64,000 bases of DNA from Salinicoccus halodurans (GTDB taxonomy: Bacteria; Bacillota; Bacilli; Staphylococcales; Salinicoccaceae), in contig NZ_FOTB01000005.1 of NCBI RefSeq assembly GCF_900114445.1, positions 1 to 64,000 of the forward strand. The letters are read 5' to 3'. Positions 1 to 8,540 of the stretch are shown here, piece after piece (the first letter of the stretch is position 1; the number at the start of each line of letters is the position of its first letter). The position numbers were made by a program, and so were the translations under genes. A model generated the notes under the pieces. That model was not told where the DNA came from, did no database searches, and saw nothing but the letters and a program-made list of their open reading frames with translations.

Positions 1-109
1 TAGTTTCTCCTGCATTTCCAATGCGTGGAGAACGGAATAGACATTCGTTCGACAGCAGTCGAACCGCCTTGATCCTGATGATTCAGGGCTTGAGGTAAAG
101 CAATTCACT

Positions 110-226
110 GTCCGGCGGCGATGGCGGAGAGGCCACACCTGTACCCATGCCGAACACAGCAGTTAAGCTCTCCAGCGCCGATGGTAGTTGGACTGACGTC
201 CCGCAAGAGTAGGACGCTGCCGGGCA
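110..226 (+). rRNA. rrf: 5S ribosomal RNA
   Basis: The sequence carries the conserved 5S core (ACCCATGCCGAACACAG, AGTTAAGCTC, CCGATGGTAGT, GAGAGTAGGACG-like segment), and its ends TGTCCGGCGGC and GCTGCCGGGCAG pair as helix I, which sets the ends to within a few bases. Length is about 117 nt, normal for Firmicutes. The 109 bases upstream carry no recognisable gene and may be the 23S-5S spacer, but no 23S sequence lies in the window, so that is inference. Confidence 0.93.
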
Positions 227-261
227 GTACAGATTTACATATGGATGCGATGAGCCGCATT

Positions 262-287
262 GAGACCCTTAGTGGTCTCTTTTTTTG
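262..287 (+). terminator. Rho-independent terminator after 5S rRNA
   Basis: GAGACC and GGTCTC form a stem around a short loop and are followed by seven T. It should end rRNA operon transcription. A TATAAT at 288-293 directly abuts the T run and could be the -10 of a promoter for tsaE, but no good -35 is placed 16-18 bases upstream. Confidence 0.85.
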
Positions 288-329
288 TATAATAGGGCAA
301 ATGATAGTTATGGATCAGGAGGTTTTTTG

Positions 330-797
330 ATGAAATTAGAAGTGAAGGTCAATAGTATAGAAGAAACTGAACAGCTTGCCGGAAAATTGGCTGCTCTCGT
401 TAACAGTGGTACAGTAATGCTGCTGGATGGGAATCTGGGCGCCGGTAAAACGACTTTTACGCAGTTCATGGGAAAAGCTCTCGGTGTTAAGCGGCTTATG
501 AGTTCACCGACATTCAATATCATTAAATCCTATAATGGAAAATTTGTGATTCATCACATGGATTGTTACAGATTGGAAAACAGCGATGAAGACCTGGGTT
601 TTGATGAATATTTCAATGATCAGGATATTTCTATCGTGGAATGGCCCGAATTTATCGAAGATTTTCTTCCTGAGGAATATCTTTCTGTAACCATTGAAAA
701 TAAATTTGATGATACGAGATTATTTACACTTGAATCTAATGGTGATAAATACGATTCTATAATGGAGGCACTTGAAAATGCTATCTCTTCTGATTGA
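330..797 (+). CDS. tsaE: tRNA threonylcarbamoyladenosine biosynthesis ATPase TsaE
   Basis: TsaE is the small P-loop ATPase that works with TsaB and TsaD to make N6-threonylcarbamoyladenosine at position 37 of ANN-decoding tRNAs. The 155-residue product has the Walker A motif GNLGAGKTT at residues 34-42 and the family SSPTF segment just after it. The ATG at 330 is preferred because AGGAGG lies at 317-322; an upstream ATG at 285 lacks a binding site. The 3' end overlaps tsaB by 20 bases, so the genes are translationally coupled. The order tsaE-tsaB-rimI-tsaD is the classic Firmicutes operon. Normal length, no oddities. Confidence 0.95.
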   Translation: MKLEVKVNSIEETEQLAGKLAALVNSGTVMLLDGNLGAGKTTFTQFMGKALGVKRLMSSPTFNIIKSYNGKFVIHHMDCYRLENSDEDLGFDEYFNDQDISIVEWPEFIEDFLPEEYLSVTIENKFDDTRLFTLESNGDKYDSIMEALENAISSD

Positions 798-1434
798 TAC
801 TTCAAACCGGCCGCTATCTGTTGCAATAAACCAGAATGGTGTAACTTTGGCTGAAATCAATACGACTGTTAAAAAAACACATTCCGCAACGATAATGGAT
901 TACATTGATAAGATTTTTAAAATGGCGGATATAAATAAGGGCGATATTGACAGAATCGTTGTAGCAAATGGTCCTGGATCTTATACAGGTGTAAGGATTG
1001 GTGTGACTGTAGCCAAAACTCTGGCCTATGCTCTGGATACTGAACTTTACAGTGTATCTTCTTTATTTGTCATTGCTGCTTCCAGTAATAAAGAAGGAAT
1101 TGTCACACCTTTATTTGATGCAAGGAGAGGCAATGTATTTGGTGCGGTCTATAATATGAAGAAAAATGAATTCACGGAAGAAATTGTACCCGCTTATATC
1201 AGTCTGGAAGATTTAAAAGGAAAGCTGGCTGCCTATGATTCACCAGTCATTTTATTGGACGCACAGGAGAAATTCAGCAGCAGTGTGGAGGAGTATATCC
1301 ATACAGTTCCGCGCATCGGCATAGTTGAACATTTCGAGGCAGCACTCGTGAAGGAAGAAGTTCATACTTTAGTGCCGGATTATTTAAGGGTATCGGAGGC
1401 TGAAAGAAATTGGATGGAACAAAACAAATCATAA
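778..1434 (+). CDS. tsaB: tRNA threonylcarbamoyladenosine biosynthesis scaffold TsaB
   Basis: TsaB is a catalytically inactive ASKHA-fold paralogue of TsaD that dimerises with it and recruits TsaE in t6A synthesis. The 218-residue protein starts MLSLLIDTSN and carries the family motif NGPGSYTGVRIG near residue 65. GGAGG at 764-768 sits nine bases before the ATG at 778; an in-frame TTG at 772 would be only three bases from it and is less likely. It overlaps the end of tsaE and the start of rimI. It is slightly shorter than many homologues but complete at both ends. Confidence 0.94.
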   Translation: MLSLLIDTSNRPLSVAINQNGVTLAEINTTVKKTHSATIMDYIDKIFKMADINKGDIDRIVVANGPGSYTGVRIGVTVAKTLAYALDTELYSVSSLFVIAASSNKEGIVTPLFDARRGNVFGAVYNMKKNEFTEEIVPAYISLEDLKGKLAAYDSPVILLDAQEKFSSSVEEYIHTVPRIGIVEHFEAALVKEEVHTLVPDYLRVSEAERNWMEQNKS

Positions 1435-1862
1435 GAAAAATGGAGATTGATGATTTGGAAGCCGTTCATGAGATTGAGTCAGCCTCGTTTCCAAATACAT
1501 CATGGAATTTGGAATCTTTTTTAAGAGAATTGACAGTTAACCAGTTCGCTCATTATTTTGTAATGGAAAAAGATGAAGAGATTATCGGTTACTGCGGTCT
1601 CTGGATGGTTATCGACCAAAGCCAGATTACTACAATCGCCATATCCAGGAGTGCAAGGGGCAACGGCTACGGTAATGCACTTCTGAGACATGTGAAAGAG
1701 TATGCGGCTGCACAATCTGATATTCTTTCGCTGGAAGTGAGTATTGATAATGTTCCTGCCATGACGCTTTATGAAAAAGAAGGCTTTAAATATGGCGGGA
1801 TACGAAAAGACTATTATGGTCCCGGAAAGGATGCACATGTAATGTGGGTGGAATTGAAATGA
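1410..1862 (+). CDS. rimI: Ribosomal protein S18 alanine N-acetyltransferase RimI-like (GNAT)
   Basis: GNAT acetyltransferase of 150 residues. The acetyl-CoA pyrophosphate loop RGNGYG is at residues 83-88 and the C-terminal part ([13 protein letters not shown]) is typical of RimI. The family acetylates the N terminus of S18 in E. coli; in Firmicutes the substrate is less certain. A TTG start at 1410 is chosen because GGAGG at 1395-1399 is ten bases upstream and the next ATG in frame is inside the fold. The stop overlaps the tsaD start as ATGA, typical of coupled translation. Confidence 0.9.
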   Translation: MDGTKQIIRKMEIDDLEAVHEIESASFPNTSWNLESFLRELTVNQFAHYFVMEKDEEIIGYCGLWMVIDQSQITTIAISRSARGNGYGNALLRHVKEYAAAQSDILSLEVSIDNVPAMTLYEKEGFKYGGIRKDYYGPGKDAHVMWVELK

Positions 1863-2881
1863 CGCAGGATAAGATAATACTGAGTATAGAGACAAGTTGC
1901 GATGAAACAGCGTGCAGTATCATCAAAAATGGAAAGGAAATACTGTCGAACGTTGTAGTGAGCCAGATAGAGAGTCATAAACGTTTTGGCGGTGTTGTTC
2001 CTGAGGTTGCTTCAAGGCATCATGTAGAGACGATAACGCTTGTCATTGACCAGGCATTGTCCGAGGCGGGCATGACACCCCGGGAACTGTCTGCTGTAGC
2101 AGTGACAGAAGGGCCTGGGCTGATTGGCGCGCTGCTGGTCGGAATTAATGCCGCGAAGGCATTCAGTTTCGCACATGATCTTCCGCTTATACCGGTTCAC
2201 CATATTGCCGGTCATATTTATGCCAATCAGCTGGAAGAGGAATTGGAGTTTCCACTGGTTGCTCTGATTGTTTCAGGAGGCCATACAGAACTGATCTATA
2301 TGAAAGACCATCTTTCGTTTGAAGTTATCGGCGAAACAAGAGATGATGCTGTGGGAGAGGCATATGATAAAGTGGCGAGAGTGATTGGATTACCATACCC
2401 GGGCGGCCCGCATGTGGATCGTCTGAGTGCGGAAGGCGAAGATACATTTGCTTTTCCAAGACCTTATTTGGAGCCGGGGAGCTATGACTTCAGTTTCAGC
2501 GGCCTTAAATCTGCAGTCATCAATACAATTCATAACTATAAACAAAAAGGACAGGAAGTTAAACAAGAGGACGTTGCGCGCAGCTTTCAGGAAAGTGTAG
2601 TGGATGTCCTGACAAAGAAAACGATGGATGCAGTGCAGCAATATGAAGTGAATCATCTTCTTGTTGCCGGCGGTGTTGCTGCGAACAGAGGTCTGCGTCA
2701 GAGTTTTGAATCATCATGTGAAAAAAAAGGTCTCAAATTGAGCATACCCCAGCTTAAATTCTGTACTGATAATGCAGCGATGATCGGTGCGGCTGCATAC
2801 CATCTGTATCAAAAAGAACATTTCGCCTCTTTGGATTTAAACGGCAGAAATTTCATCGACATTGAATCCTTTGCATATTAA
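1859..2881 (+). CDS. tsaD: tRNA N6-adenosine threonylcarbamoyltransferase TsaD
   Basis: TsaD transfers the threonylcarbamoyl group from threonylcarbamoyl-AMP to A37 of tRNA. The 340-residue protein has the metal-binding HHIAGH motif, the ASKHA phosphate loop [15 protein letters not shown] at the N terminus, EVASRHH, and NRGLR plus [10 protein letters not shown] near the C terminus. The ATG at 1859 overlaps the rimI stop and is seven bases after GGTGG; a GTG at 1844 is an unlikely alternative. Last gene of the operon, followed by a terminator. Length is normal for the family. Confidence 0.96.
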   Translation: MTQDKIILSIETSCDETACSIIKNGKEILSNVVVSQIESHKRFGGVVPEVASRHHVETITLVIDQALSEAGMTPRELSAVAVTEGPGLIGALLVGINAAKAFSFAHDLPLIPVHHIAGHIYANQLEEELEFPLVALIVSGGHTELIYMKDHLSFEVIGETRDDAVGEAYDKVARVIGLPYPGGPHVDRLSAEGEDTFAFPRPYLEPGSYDFSFSGLKSAVINTIHNYKQKGQEVKQEDVARSFQESVVDVLTKKTMDAVQQYEVNHLLVAGGVAANRGLRQSFESSCEKKGLKLSIPQLKFCTDNAAMIGAAAYHLYQKEHFASLDLNGRNFIDIESFAY

Positions 2882-2886
2882 TACTG

Positions 2887-2918
2887 TTCCGGCATCTAAA
2901 AAGGTGCCGGAATTTTTT
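2887..2918 (+). terminator. Rho-independent terminator of the t6A operon
   Basis: TTCCGGCA and TGCCGGAA pair around a nine-base loop and are followed by six T. It lies six bases after the tsaD stop. Confidence 0.9.
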
Positions 2919-2989
2919 ATACATCGAACACATATACAAATGACGAATTGTAAAGGCGCTCTTTACAATGTCAATACGGAACGTGTGTT

Positions 2990-3150
2990 TTATCCACATC
3001 TGTTGATAAGTTGGGGATAACTCGTGGATAAGGTTATTAACAGCTGTGGATATAAATGTGTATAAGTCGTATGAATATTGTTGATTATGTGGATAACTCT
3101 GTAAAAACCAGTGTTTAATGCATTTCTTGTGTGAATAATATTGTGTTTAA
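2990..3150. promoter_or_regulatory. DnaA-box cluster
   Basis: Four exact matches to TTATNCACA occur in 150 bases: 2990-2998 (plus), 3057-3065, 3088-3096 and 3130-3138 (minus). At least six one-mismatch boxes lie between or beside them, at 3001-3009, 3012-3020, 3023-3031, 3034-3042, 3045-3053 and 3142-3150. The 350-base gap between tsaD and the converging ABC-F gene holds no other gene. No DNA unwinding element or dnaA/dnaN genes are near, so this is a DnaA-binding reservoir or regulatory site rather than oriC. B. subtilis is known to carry such clusters outside oriC; I believe one lies near its tsaD (gcp) homologue but cannot verify that here. Confidence 0.85.
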
Positions 3151-3202
3151 GTAAATTTTCTATTAAATTACTTATTCCACCGAACACTTGATTTTTTACA
3201 AC

Positions 3203-3230
3203 AAAAAGAGGATGCATTTTCCATGCATCC
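3203..3230 (-). terminator. Rho-independent terminator of the ABC-F gene
   Basis: On the minus strand GGATGCAT and ATGCATCC form a hairpin just after the stop codon, followed by TCTTTTTG. Confidence 0.8.
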
Positions 3231-3231
3231 A

Positions 3232-5145
3232 CTATTCATCATCAATCATATCTTCGACTTCTTCCCATTTTATCATTAACTCTTCTAATTCACTGTTCTT
3301 TTGTTCCAGCTGCTTGTTATATTCGTCTGCCTTCTCATAATCCCCATATACATCAGGATTGAGCAGAGTTTCTTCGATTTCCCCAATTTCCTTTTCAACT
3401 TTTGTGATTTCATCTTCAATTTTGGAAATACTTCGTTTCAAACGCTGCATCTCATTTCGTTGCTGTTTTTGAGCTTGGTAATCCGTGTCGGAATCCTCTT
3501 TTTTCCCGGAGGCCTCAATTTTTATCTCCAGTGATTCCCGTTCTTCTTTTTTGTGGGTATAGTAACTGTAATCTCCATGATACAAATCAATTTTCCGATG
3601 ATCCATCTCGATTACTTTTGTAGCAATCCTGTCGATGAAATACCGGTCATGGGAAACGAATATAATCGTGCCGGGATAATTCTGCAGTGCATTCTCCAGT
3701 ACTTCTTTGCTGTCAATGTCCAGGTGGTTGGTCGGTTCATCGAGTATGAGCAGGTTGTTCTTTTCCAGCATCATTTTGGCGAGCTGTATACGGGCTTTTT
3801 CTCCACCGCTCAGATCATTGATAAGTTTTAAAACTTCATCCTGGGTGAATAAAAAGCGGCCGAGCACTGTCCTGACATCACTTTCATTCATGCCAGGGTA
3901 CTCATGCCACAGCTCTTCGAGTATCGTTCTGCTGGATGTGAACTCAGCCTGCTTCTGGTCATAATACCCGATTGATACATTTGTTCCATAGATGATTTCT
4001 CCGCCGTGTTTCGGGAGGAGTCTGGCAATTGTTTTGACAAGTGTCGATTTACCGATGCCATTCGGACCAATTATTGCGATACGATCTCCTTTATCGACAT
4101 TGAAATTGATGCCATCATTCAATGTATCTTCGTAGCCGATGCCGATATTTTTGATTTTGAGGACATCGTTGCCGCTTTCCCTCCTGATGTCGAAAGAGAA
4201 GTTTGCATTTCTTCTATCCTGCATCGGTGTCTGGAGGCGGTCTATGTGTTCCAGCTGTTTACGCCGGCTTTTGGCCATGCCGCTTGTAGAAGCTCTGGCA
4301 ATATTTTTCTCGACAAAAGTTTCAAGTTTTTTGATTTCTTTCTGTTGCTGTTCATAGGCTTTCATTTGCAGACTGAAACGCTTTTCTTTCTCAGTGACAT
4401 ATTTTGTGTAATTGGTATGGTAGAGTGTCCCTCTGAACATTTCCACTTCAAAAATTCTGTCCACAGTCCTGTCCAGGAAGTAGCGGTCATGACTGATGAT
4501 GACAACAGCACCGGGGAAGCTGTTGAGATATTGTTCCAGCCAGCCGACTGTGGTCATATCCAGATGGTTCGTCGGTTCATCAAGCAGCAGCAGATCAGGA
4601 TTTGTAAGGAGCATCTGACCGAGTGCAAGACGCGTCTTCTGGCCACCTGAGAATTCATCAACATTCCGGTCCAAATCTGCTGCATCAAAATTAAGGCCGG
4701 TAATGACCGTTTTGATTTTCATATCGATATTATAGCCATCTGCATTTTCGAACCGGTTTTGCAGCTGTTCAAACTTTTTAAGCTGATCATCGTATTGTTC
4801 ATGACTGTAGTCATGTTCAGAGAGCCAGTGCGTAATACTTTCGATATCCGACTTCAGTTTAAGAAGAGCCGAAAATGGACGCATCATTTCCTCGCGGACT
4901 GTCTGGGATGACTCCAGCGTCATCTGCTGTGTCAGATAGCCGATGGAGGTCCCTTTCGGCACAGAGACGGTACCTTCATCATAGGAAAGTTCTCCGGCCA
5001 TTATTTTCATCAATGTCGTTTTCCCGGCACCATTTTTTCCGACAATACCGGTCGTTTCACCTGATTTGATTTCGAGGTTCACCTGATCAAAAATTAAATC
5101 AGTGGCATATGATTTTTTTATATTTCCGAGTTGCATTACTATCAT
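3232..5145 (-). CDS. ABC-F family ATP-binding protein (YdiF-like)
   Basis: Soluble protein of 637 residues with two ABC ATPase domains and no membrane segments, the ABC-F layout. Domain 1 has GKNGAGKTT near residue 37, FSGGQKTR and LLLDEPTNHLD; domain 2 has GPNGIGKST, LSGGEKAR and LILDEPTNHLD. A charged linker separates them and a coiled-coil tail rich in Glu and Lys closes the protein. ABC-F proteins act on the ribosome, as translation factors or antibiotic protection. The long C-terminal coiled coil and the location between tsaD and rex match Bacillus YdiF, whose precise role is not established. ATG at 5145 has GAGGGA eight bases upstream. Confidence 0.92.
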   Translation of the reverse strand: MIVMQLGNIKKSYATDLIFDQVNLEIKSGETTGIVGKNGAGKTTLMKIMAGELSYDEGTVSVPKGTSIGYLTQQMTLESSQTVREEMMRPFSALLKLKSDIESITHWLSEHDYSHEQYDDQLKKFEQLQNRFENADGYNIDMKIKTVITGLNFDAADLDRNVDEFSGGQKTRLALGQMLLTNPDLLLLDEPTNHLDMTTVGWLEQYLNSFPGAVVIISHDRYFLDRTVDRIFEVEMFRGTLYHTNYTKYVTEKEKRFSLQMKAYEQQQKEIKKLETFVEKNIARASTSGMAKSRRKQLEHIDRLQTPMQDRRNANFSFDIRRESGNDVLKIKNIGIGYEDTLNDGINFNVDKGDRIAIIGPNGIGKSTLVKTIARLLPKHGGEIIYGTNVSIGYYDQKQAEFTSSRTILEELWHEYPGMNESDVRTVLGRFLFTQDEVLKLINDLSGGEKARIQLAKMMLEKNNLLILDEPTNHLDIDSKEVLENALQNYPGTIIFVSHDRYFIDRIATKVIEMDHRKIDLYHGDYSYYTHKKEERESLEIKIEASGKKEDSDTDYQAQKQQRNEMQRLKRSISKIEDEITKVEKEIGEIEETLLNPDVYGDYEKADEYNKQLEQKNSELEELMIKWEEVEDMIDDE

Positions 5146-5240
5146 TTTTAAATTCCCTCACTTTCTTTCAGTTTACAATAAAGCAGTCAAAAAAACGATG
5201 AAATAAAGCTGTTTTAGACTACACGTAAAAAATGGAGTTG

Positions 5241-5249
5241 TGATATAAT
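5241..5249 (+). promoter_or_regulatory. Extended -10 promoter of rex
   Basis: TGATATAAT is a perfect extended -10 element (TGnTATAAT) 37 bases before the rex start, with no clear -35. The preceding TTGTGA at 5238-5243 resembles one arm of a Rex operator, but the second arm is not present, so autoregulation is only a possibility. Confidence 0.55.
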
Positions 5250-5285
5250 ATAGCGATAGAGCCTAAAAGAAGAGGTGTGGGACAT

Positions 5286-5918
5286 TTGAACAATAAGAAG
5301 AAAATCCCAAACGCAACAATGAAACGTCTCCCTTTATATTACAGGTATTTTAAAGAAGCTGAAAAATCTGGTACTGACAGGGTATCATCAAGAGAAATTA
5401 GCGATGCTTTGGATATAGACTCTGCGACAATACGCAGGGACTTCTCATATTTCGGCGAACTTGGCAGAAAGGGTTACGGCTACAATGTAAAAAGCCTGCT
5501 GAAGTTCTTCATGGAACACATCCATGGGAATGAAACCAGGAACGTAGCAATCATCGGTGCCGGGAATCTTGGAAGCGCACTATTGAACTATAAATTCAGC
5601 AATATAAATGATAGAATGAATGTAGTAGCTGCGTTTGATAGAAATTCAAATATCGTTGGTACAAAGATCAATGATACTGAAGTATTCCATTCTGATGAAT
5701 TGGAACGTCTCGTCCTGGAGCACAGCATAGATGTAGCGATACTTACTCTGCCTGCCGAGTCCGGACAGGAAATGGCTGAGAGACTTGTTGAAGCGGGAGT
5801 CAAAGGGATACTTAACTTTACTCCGATCAGATTGGACGTAAGTGATGGTATTTATGTGCATAACATAGATTTGAGTGTTGAATTGCAGGCATTATTCTTT
5901 TATATGAAAAATTTCTAG
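5286..5918 (+). CDS. rex: Redox-sensing transcriptional repressor Rex
   Basis: Rex is a homodimeric repressor that leaves DNA when the NADH/NAD+ ratio rises, controlling fermentation and anaerobic respiration genes. The 210-residue protein has the N-terminal winged helix (IDSATIRRDFSYFGELG), a Rossmann NAD-binding segment IIGAGNLGSAL, GILNFTP, and a C-terminal swap helix ending FFYMKNF. The TTG at 5286 is chosen because AGAGGTG (5271-5277) is eight bases upstream and homologues begin a few residues before KIPxAT; a GTG at 5277 would overlap the binding site. Followed after ten bases by tatA. Confidence 0.95.
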   Translation: MNNKKKIPNATMKRLPLYYRYFKEAEKSGTDRVSSREISDALDIDSATIRRDFSYFGELGRKGYGYNVKSLLKFFMEHIHGNETRNVAIIGAGNLGSALLNYKFSNINDRMNVVAAFDRNSNIVGTKINDTEVFHSDELERLVLEHSIDVAILTLPAESGQEMAERLVEAGVKGILNFTPIRLDVSDGIYVHNIDLSVELQALFFYMKNF

Positions 5919-5928
5919 GAGGGATATC

Positions 5929-6162
5929 ATGTTTGAATTATTACTGCCGGGTACATTGATGGTTGTTGGACCTACAAGCATGGTTGTTATCGCTGTTGTT
6001 GCCCTGATTATCTTCGGACCAAAAAAGCTGCCACAGTTTGGACGTGCAATGGGGTCCACACTGCGGGAGTTTAAAGATGCTACCAAAGGTCTTGCGACTG
6101 ATGATGACGAGGAAGAAGAAAAAGAAAAGAATCAGAAGAAAATTGAATCAAAAGATGCATAG
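5929..6162 (+). CDS. tatA: Twin-arginine translocase subunit TatA
   Basis: TatA forms the pore-like assembly of the twin-arginine export system. The 77-residue protein has one N-terminal membrane helix (about residues 13-28), the FGPKKLPQFGRAMG hinge and amphipathic helix, then a strongly acidic then basic tail DDDEEEEKEKNQKK, longer and more acidic than in most homologues. A strong binding site (AGGAGGG) overlaps the rex stop. The gene is followed by a hairpin before tatC. Confidence 0.93.
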   Translation: MFELLLPGTLMVVGPTSMVVIAVVALIIFGPKKLPQFGRAMGSTLREFKDATKGLATDDDEEEEKEKNQKKIESKDA

Positions 6163-6170
6163 AGGTAACG

Positions 6171-6194
6171 AGGTGGCGGAAGCCACCTTTTTTT
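6171..6194 (+). terminator. Intra-operon terminator-like hairpin between tatA and tatC
   Basis: AGGTGGC and GCCACCT form a stem around a GGAA loop and run into seven T, a canonical intrinsic terminator 9 bases after tatA and 20 before tatC. Partial read-through would give more TatA than TatC, which fits the excess of TatA the translocase needs. Confidence 0.8.
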
Positions 6195-6213
6195 AAAGAG
6201 GTGAAAGAATAAT

Positions 6214-6975
6214 ATGAACGATGAGGAAAAAAGAGAAGTCACCGAGCATTTGGATGAACTGAGAAAAAGAATACTTATAGTGATGTACTTCTTTGTCGCT
6301 GCAATGATCGTTGGTTTTTTCCTGTCAAAACCATTGATTTATCAGATGCAGAATGCATCTTGGACCAGTTCGATACAGATGCATGCGTTTCAGGTGACTG
6401 ATCCGCTTAAGATCTATCTGCTCGTCATTGTCATCATTGCATTTGTCATAGTGCTGCCGGTAATCCTGTACCAGTTATGGGCATTTGTCTCTCCGGGACT
6501 CCACAGCAATGAAAGAAAACTGACATTAGGCTACATACCCATTGTCATGGTATTGATGCTCATGGGGATGGCATTCGGTTACTTCATACTTGTGCCGTAT
6601 ATCATAGAATTCGCTTTTCAACTATCCGATGACATGGGAATCGCAACGACCATCGGCATCAACCAGTATTTTGGCTTCCTGTTCAGGACGGTAATACCGT
6701 TCGGATTTGTTTTTCAAATGCCTATCATGATTTTATTCCTGACACAGCTTGGCATCATTACACCGATGTTTTTGAAGAAAAACAGGAAGTATGCCTATTT
6801 CATACTGCTGGTGTTTGCAGCACTCATCGCACCGCCTGACCTCATGACGCATGTCATGTTGACAATTCCGATGATCATTCTTTATGAAATCAGTATTTAT
6901 ATCTCCAAAATAGGGTATAGGAGACATCTGAAAGCGGAGCAGAAGGCAATCGAGGAATCACTGGATTCCGACTAG
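6214..6975 (+). CDS. tatC: Twin-arginine translocase subunit TatC
   Basis: TatC is the membrane receptor for twin-arginine signal peptides. The 253-residue product has the N-terminal HLDELRKRI motif with the conserved Glu, YQLWAFVSPGL in the first periplasmic region, and six predicted membrane helices. AAAGAGGTGAAAG precedes the ATG. It pairs with tatA as in Bacillus tatAy-tatCy. No tatB, as expected in Firmicutes. Confidence 0.95.
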   Translation: MNDEEKREVTEHLDELRKRILIVMYFFVAAMIVGFFLSKPLIYQMQNASWTSSIQMHAFQVTDPLKIYLLVIVIIAFVIVLPVILYQLWAFVSPGLHSNERKLTLGYIPIVMVLMLMGMAFGYFILVPYIIEFAFQLSDDMGIATTIGINQYFGFLFRTVIPFGFVFQMPIMILFLTQLGIITPMFLKKNRKYAYFILLVFAALIAPPDLMTHVMLTIPMIILYEISIYISKIGYRRHLKAEQKAIEESLDSD

Positions 6976-6987
6976 GAGGTATTCTTA

Positions 6988-8493
6988 ATGGAAGAGACTT
7001 CAAAAGCAGACACGCAAAGAAAATTGGATTCACTCTCCCATGCCGAAGTGGAAAAACTCATTGAGACGGTACAGGGCACCCCCTGGAGACAGAACTATCA
7101 TATCCAGCCTGTCACAGGGATGCTTGCTGATCCGGCTGGATTTGCATATCATGATGGTGTCTATCATTTATTTTATGAATGGTCCCCGCTGGATAGCCGT
7201 GAAGGCGTCAAGTATTGGTATCATGTGGTGTCGCCGGATCTTGCCGTTTTCAACAATCAGGGTGTGAAGATTCGCCCCGATGCGATATATGACAGTCACG
7301 GAGCCCTTGCAGGCTCCGCTTTTGTAGATGAGACCGGAATTCATATCTTTTATACCGGCAGTCGCATGACGGATAACGGCCGGACGATTCACAGTCAGCT
7401 CCATGCAGTATTGAACGATCGTTTCAAAGTGAGAAAAGAGACTGTTCCGTTGCTCAAAGGTTCGCCTCAAGGTTTTACTGACAGTTTCAGAAATCCCAAA
7501 GTCTGGGAAGAGGATGGCGTCCTGTACATGATGATAGGTGCCCGGACAGATTCTGAATACGGCAGGGCAGTGATATATTCGACTGAATCATCCGATGAAT
7601 TTAAGTTCCGGGGAGAAGTGCGTACAGAGTTGGAACAGTTTGGCTTCATGTGGGAAAATCCGGATTTCTTTACGATTGATGATAAAGATGTCCTTGCATT
7701 CTGTCCGAAAGGATTGGATAAATACCGTTACAGCTATTGGAACGCCTACCAGTCCGGTTATGTAGTGGGACGGCTGTACCGCGGGACACTCGTAATGGAT
7801 CATGGGGAGTTTCATGAGTTTGATCATGGGTTTGATTTTTATGCGCCGCAGACCGTACGCGGGAAAAACGGCGAGAGAATATTGATTGCCTGTATGGGCA
7901 TCGAGGAATCCGATTATCCGACAGACAAGTATAAATGGGCAAACTGTCTGACCATACCGAGAGTATTGACTTTGGAAAAAAATAAAATAAGACAGAACCC
8001 TGTACCCTCACTGGAAACGTTAAGGTATGACGAGATCACTGCAGAAGGCTACTTCAATCATTTCCCGAGAAAGATGAAGGACTTTTATGGAGACTGCTAT
8101 GAGTTGATTGTTGATATCAATGAAAATAATGCTTCAGAAATCTATATCAATCTGCGGGTGAGCCGACAGGAAGAGACGACCCTCATCTATAATACGGAGA
8201 AAAGGCTATTTACATTGGATGTTGGATTCAGTGGAGAACTGCCTGACAATGTTGACGGTACGACCCGGAGTGTCGAATTGGATGAAGATTTGAAGCAACT
8301 CAGGATATACATGGATACTTCCAGTATTGAAATCTTCATCAATGAAGGAGAAGCGGTAATGTCTTCCAGAATATTTCCGGCGGAAAAATCAGTAGGAGTT
8401 GAGATGTCGACAGAGATTGGAGACTGTTATGTCTGCCTGACTCAATACAAACTGAAATCATTCGAAAATAAAAGAATCATTTATAATCCATAA
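6988..8493 (+). CDS. GH32 family protein, sucrose-6-phosphate hydrolase homologue with altered active-site motifs
   Basis: A 501-residue glycoside hydrolase family 32 protein: five-bladed propeller (about residues 35-335) and C-terminal beta-sandwich. It aligns along its whole length with staphylococcal ScrB. The catalytic signatures are changed: NDPNG is ADPAG (47-51, nucleophile Asp48 kept), RDP is RNP (168-170, the transition-state Asp is Asn169), EC is EN (Glu223 acid/base kept), and the IAWMG motif is IACMG. No PTS sucrose gene or fructokinase is next to it, only an RpiR regulator downstream. AGGAGGT precedes the ATG and it follows tatC by 12 bases. It could be a weak, re-specialised or inactive hydrolase. 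Confidence 0.82.
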   Translation: MEETSKADTQRKLDSLSHAEVEKLIETVQGTPWRQNYHIQPVTGMLADPAGFAYHDGVYHLFYEWSPLDSREGVKYWYHVVSPDLAVFNNQGVKIRPDAIYDSHGALAGSAFVDETGIHIFYTGSRMTDNGRTIHSQLHAVLNDRFKVRKETVPLLKGSPQGFTDSFRNPKVWEEDGVLYMMIGARTDSEYGRAVIYSTESSDEFKFRGEVRTELEQFGFMWENPDFFTIDDKDVLAFCPKGLDKYRYSYWNAYQSGYVVGRLYRGTLVMDHGEFHEFDHGFDFYAPQTVRGKNGERILIACMGIEESDYPTDKYKWANCLTIPRVLTLEKNKIRQNPVPSLETLRYDEITAEGYFNHFPRKMKDFYGDCYELIVDINENNASEIYINLRVSRQEETTLIYNTEKRLFTLDVGFSGELPDNVDGTTRSVELDEDLKQLRIYMDTSSIEIFINEGEAVMSSRIFPAEKSVGVEMSTEIGDCYVCLTQYKLKSFENKRIIYNP

Positions 8494-8510
8494 AATTCGG
8501 AGTTTTTTCA

Positions 8511-8540
8511 TTTGTTCATTTCAGACTGACTCTATATAAT
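8511..8540 (+). promoter_or_regulatory. Candidate promoter of the RpiR gene
   Basis: TTGTTC (8512-8517) and TATAAT (8535-8540) are separated by 17 bases. The implied leader to the start at 8679 is about 130 bases and very AT-rich. Confidence 0.5.

Noticed and set aside
2990-3232. Minus-strand open frame of 80 codons over the DnaA boxes
   Set aside because: Its translation is a by-product of the AT-rich repeats, it lacks a binding site, and it overlaps the terminator of the ABC-F gene.
4006-4650. 214-codon plus-strand frame inside the ABC-F gene
   Set aside because: It is opposite a highly conserved ATPase, has no binding site, and its product resembles nothing.
5238-5259. Possible Rex operator before rex
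   Set aside because: Only the TTGTGA arm is present; the TCACAA arm is missing, so it does not meet the operator pattern.
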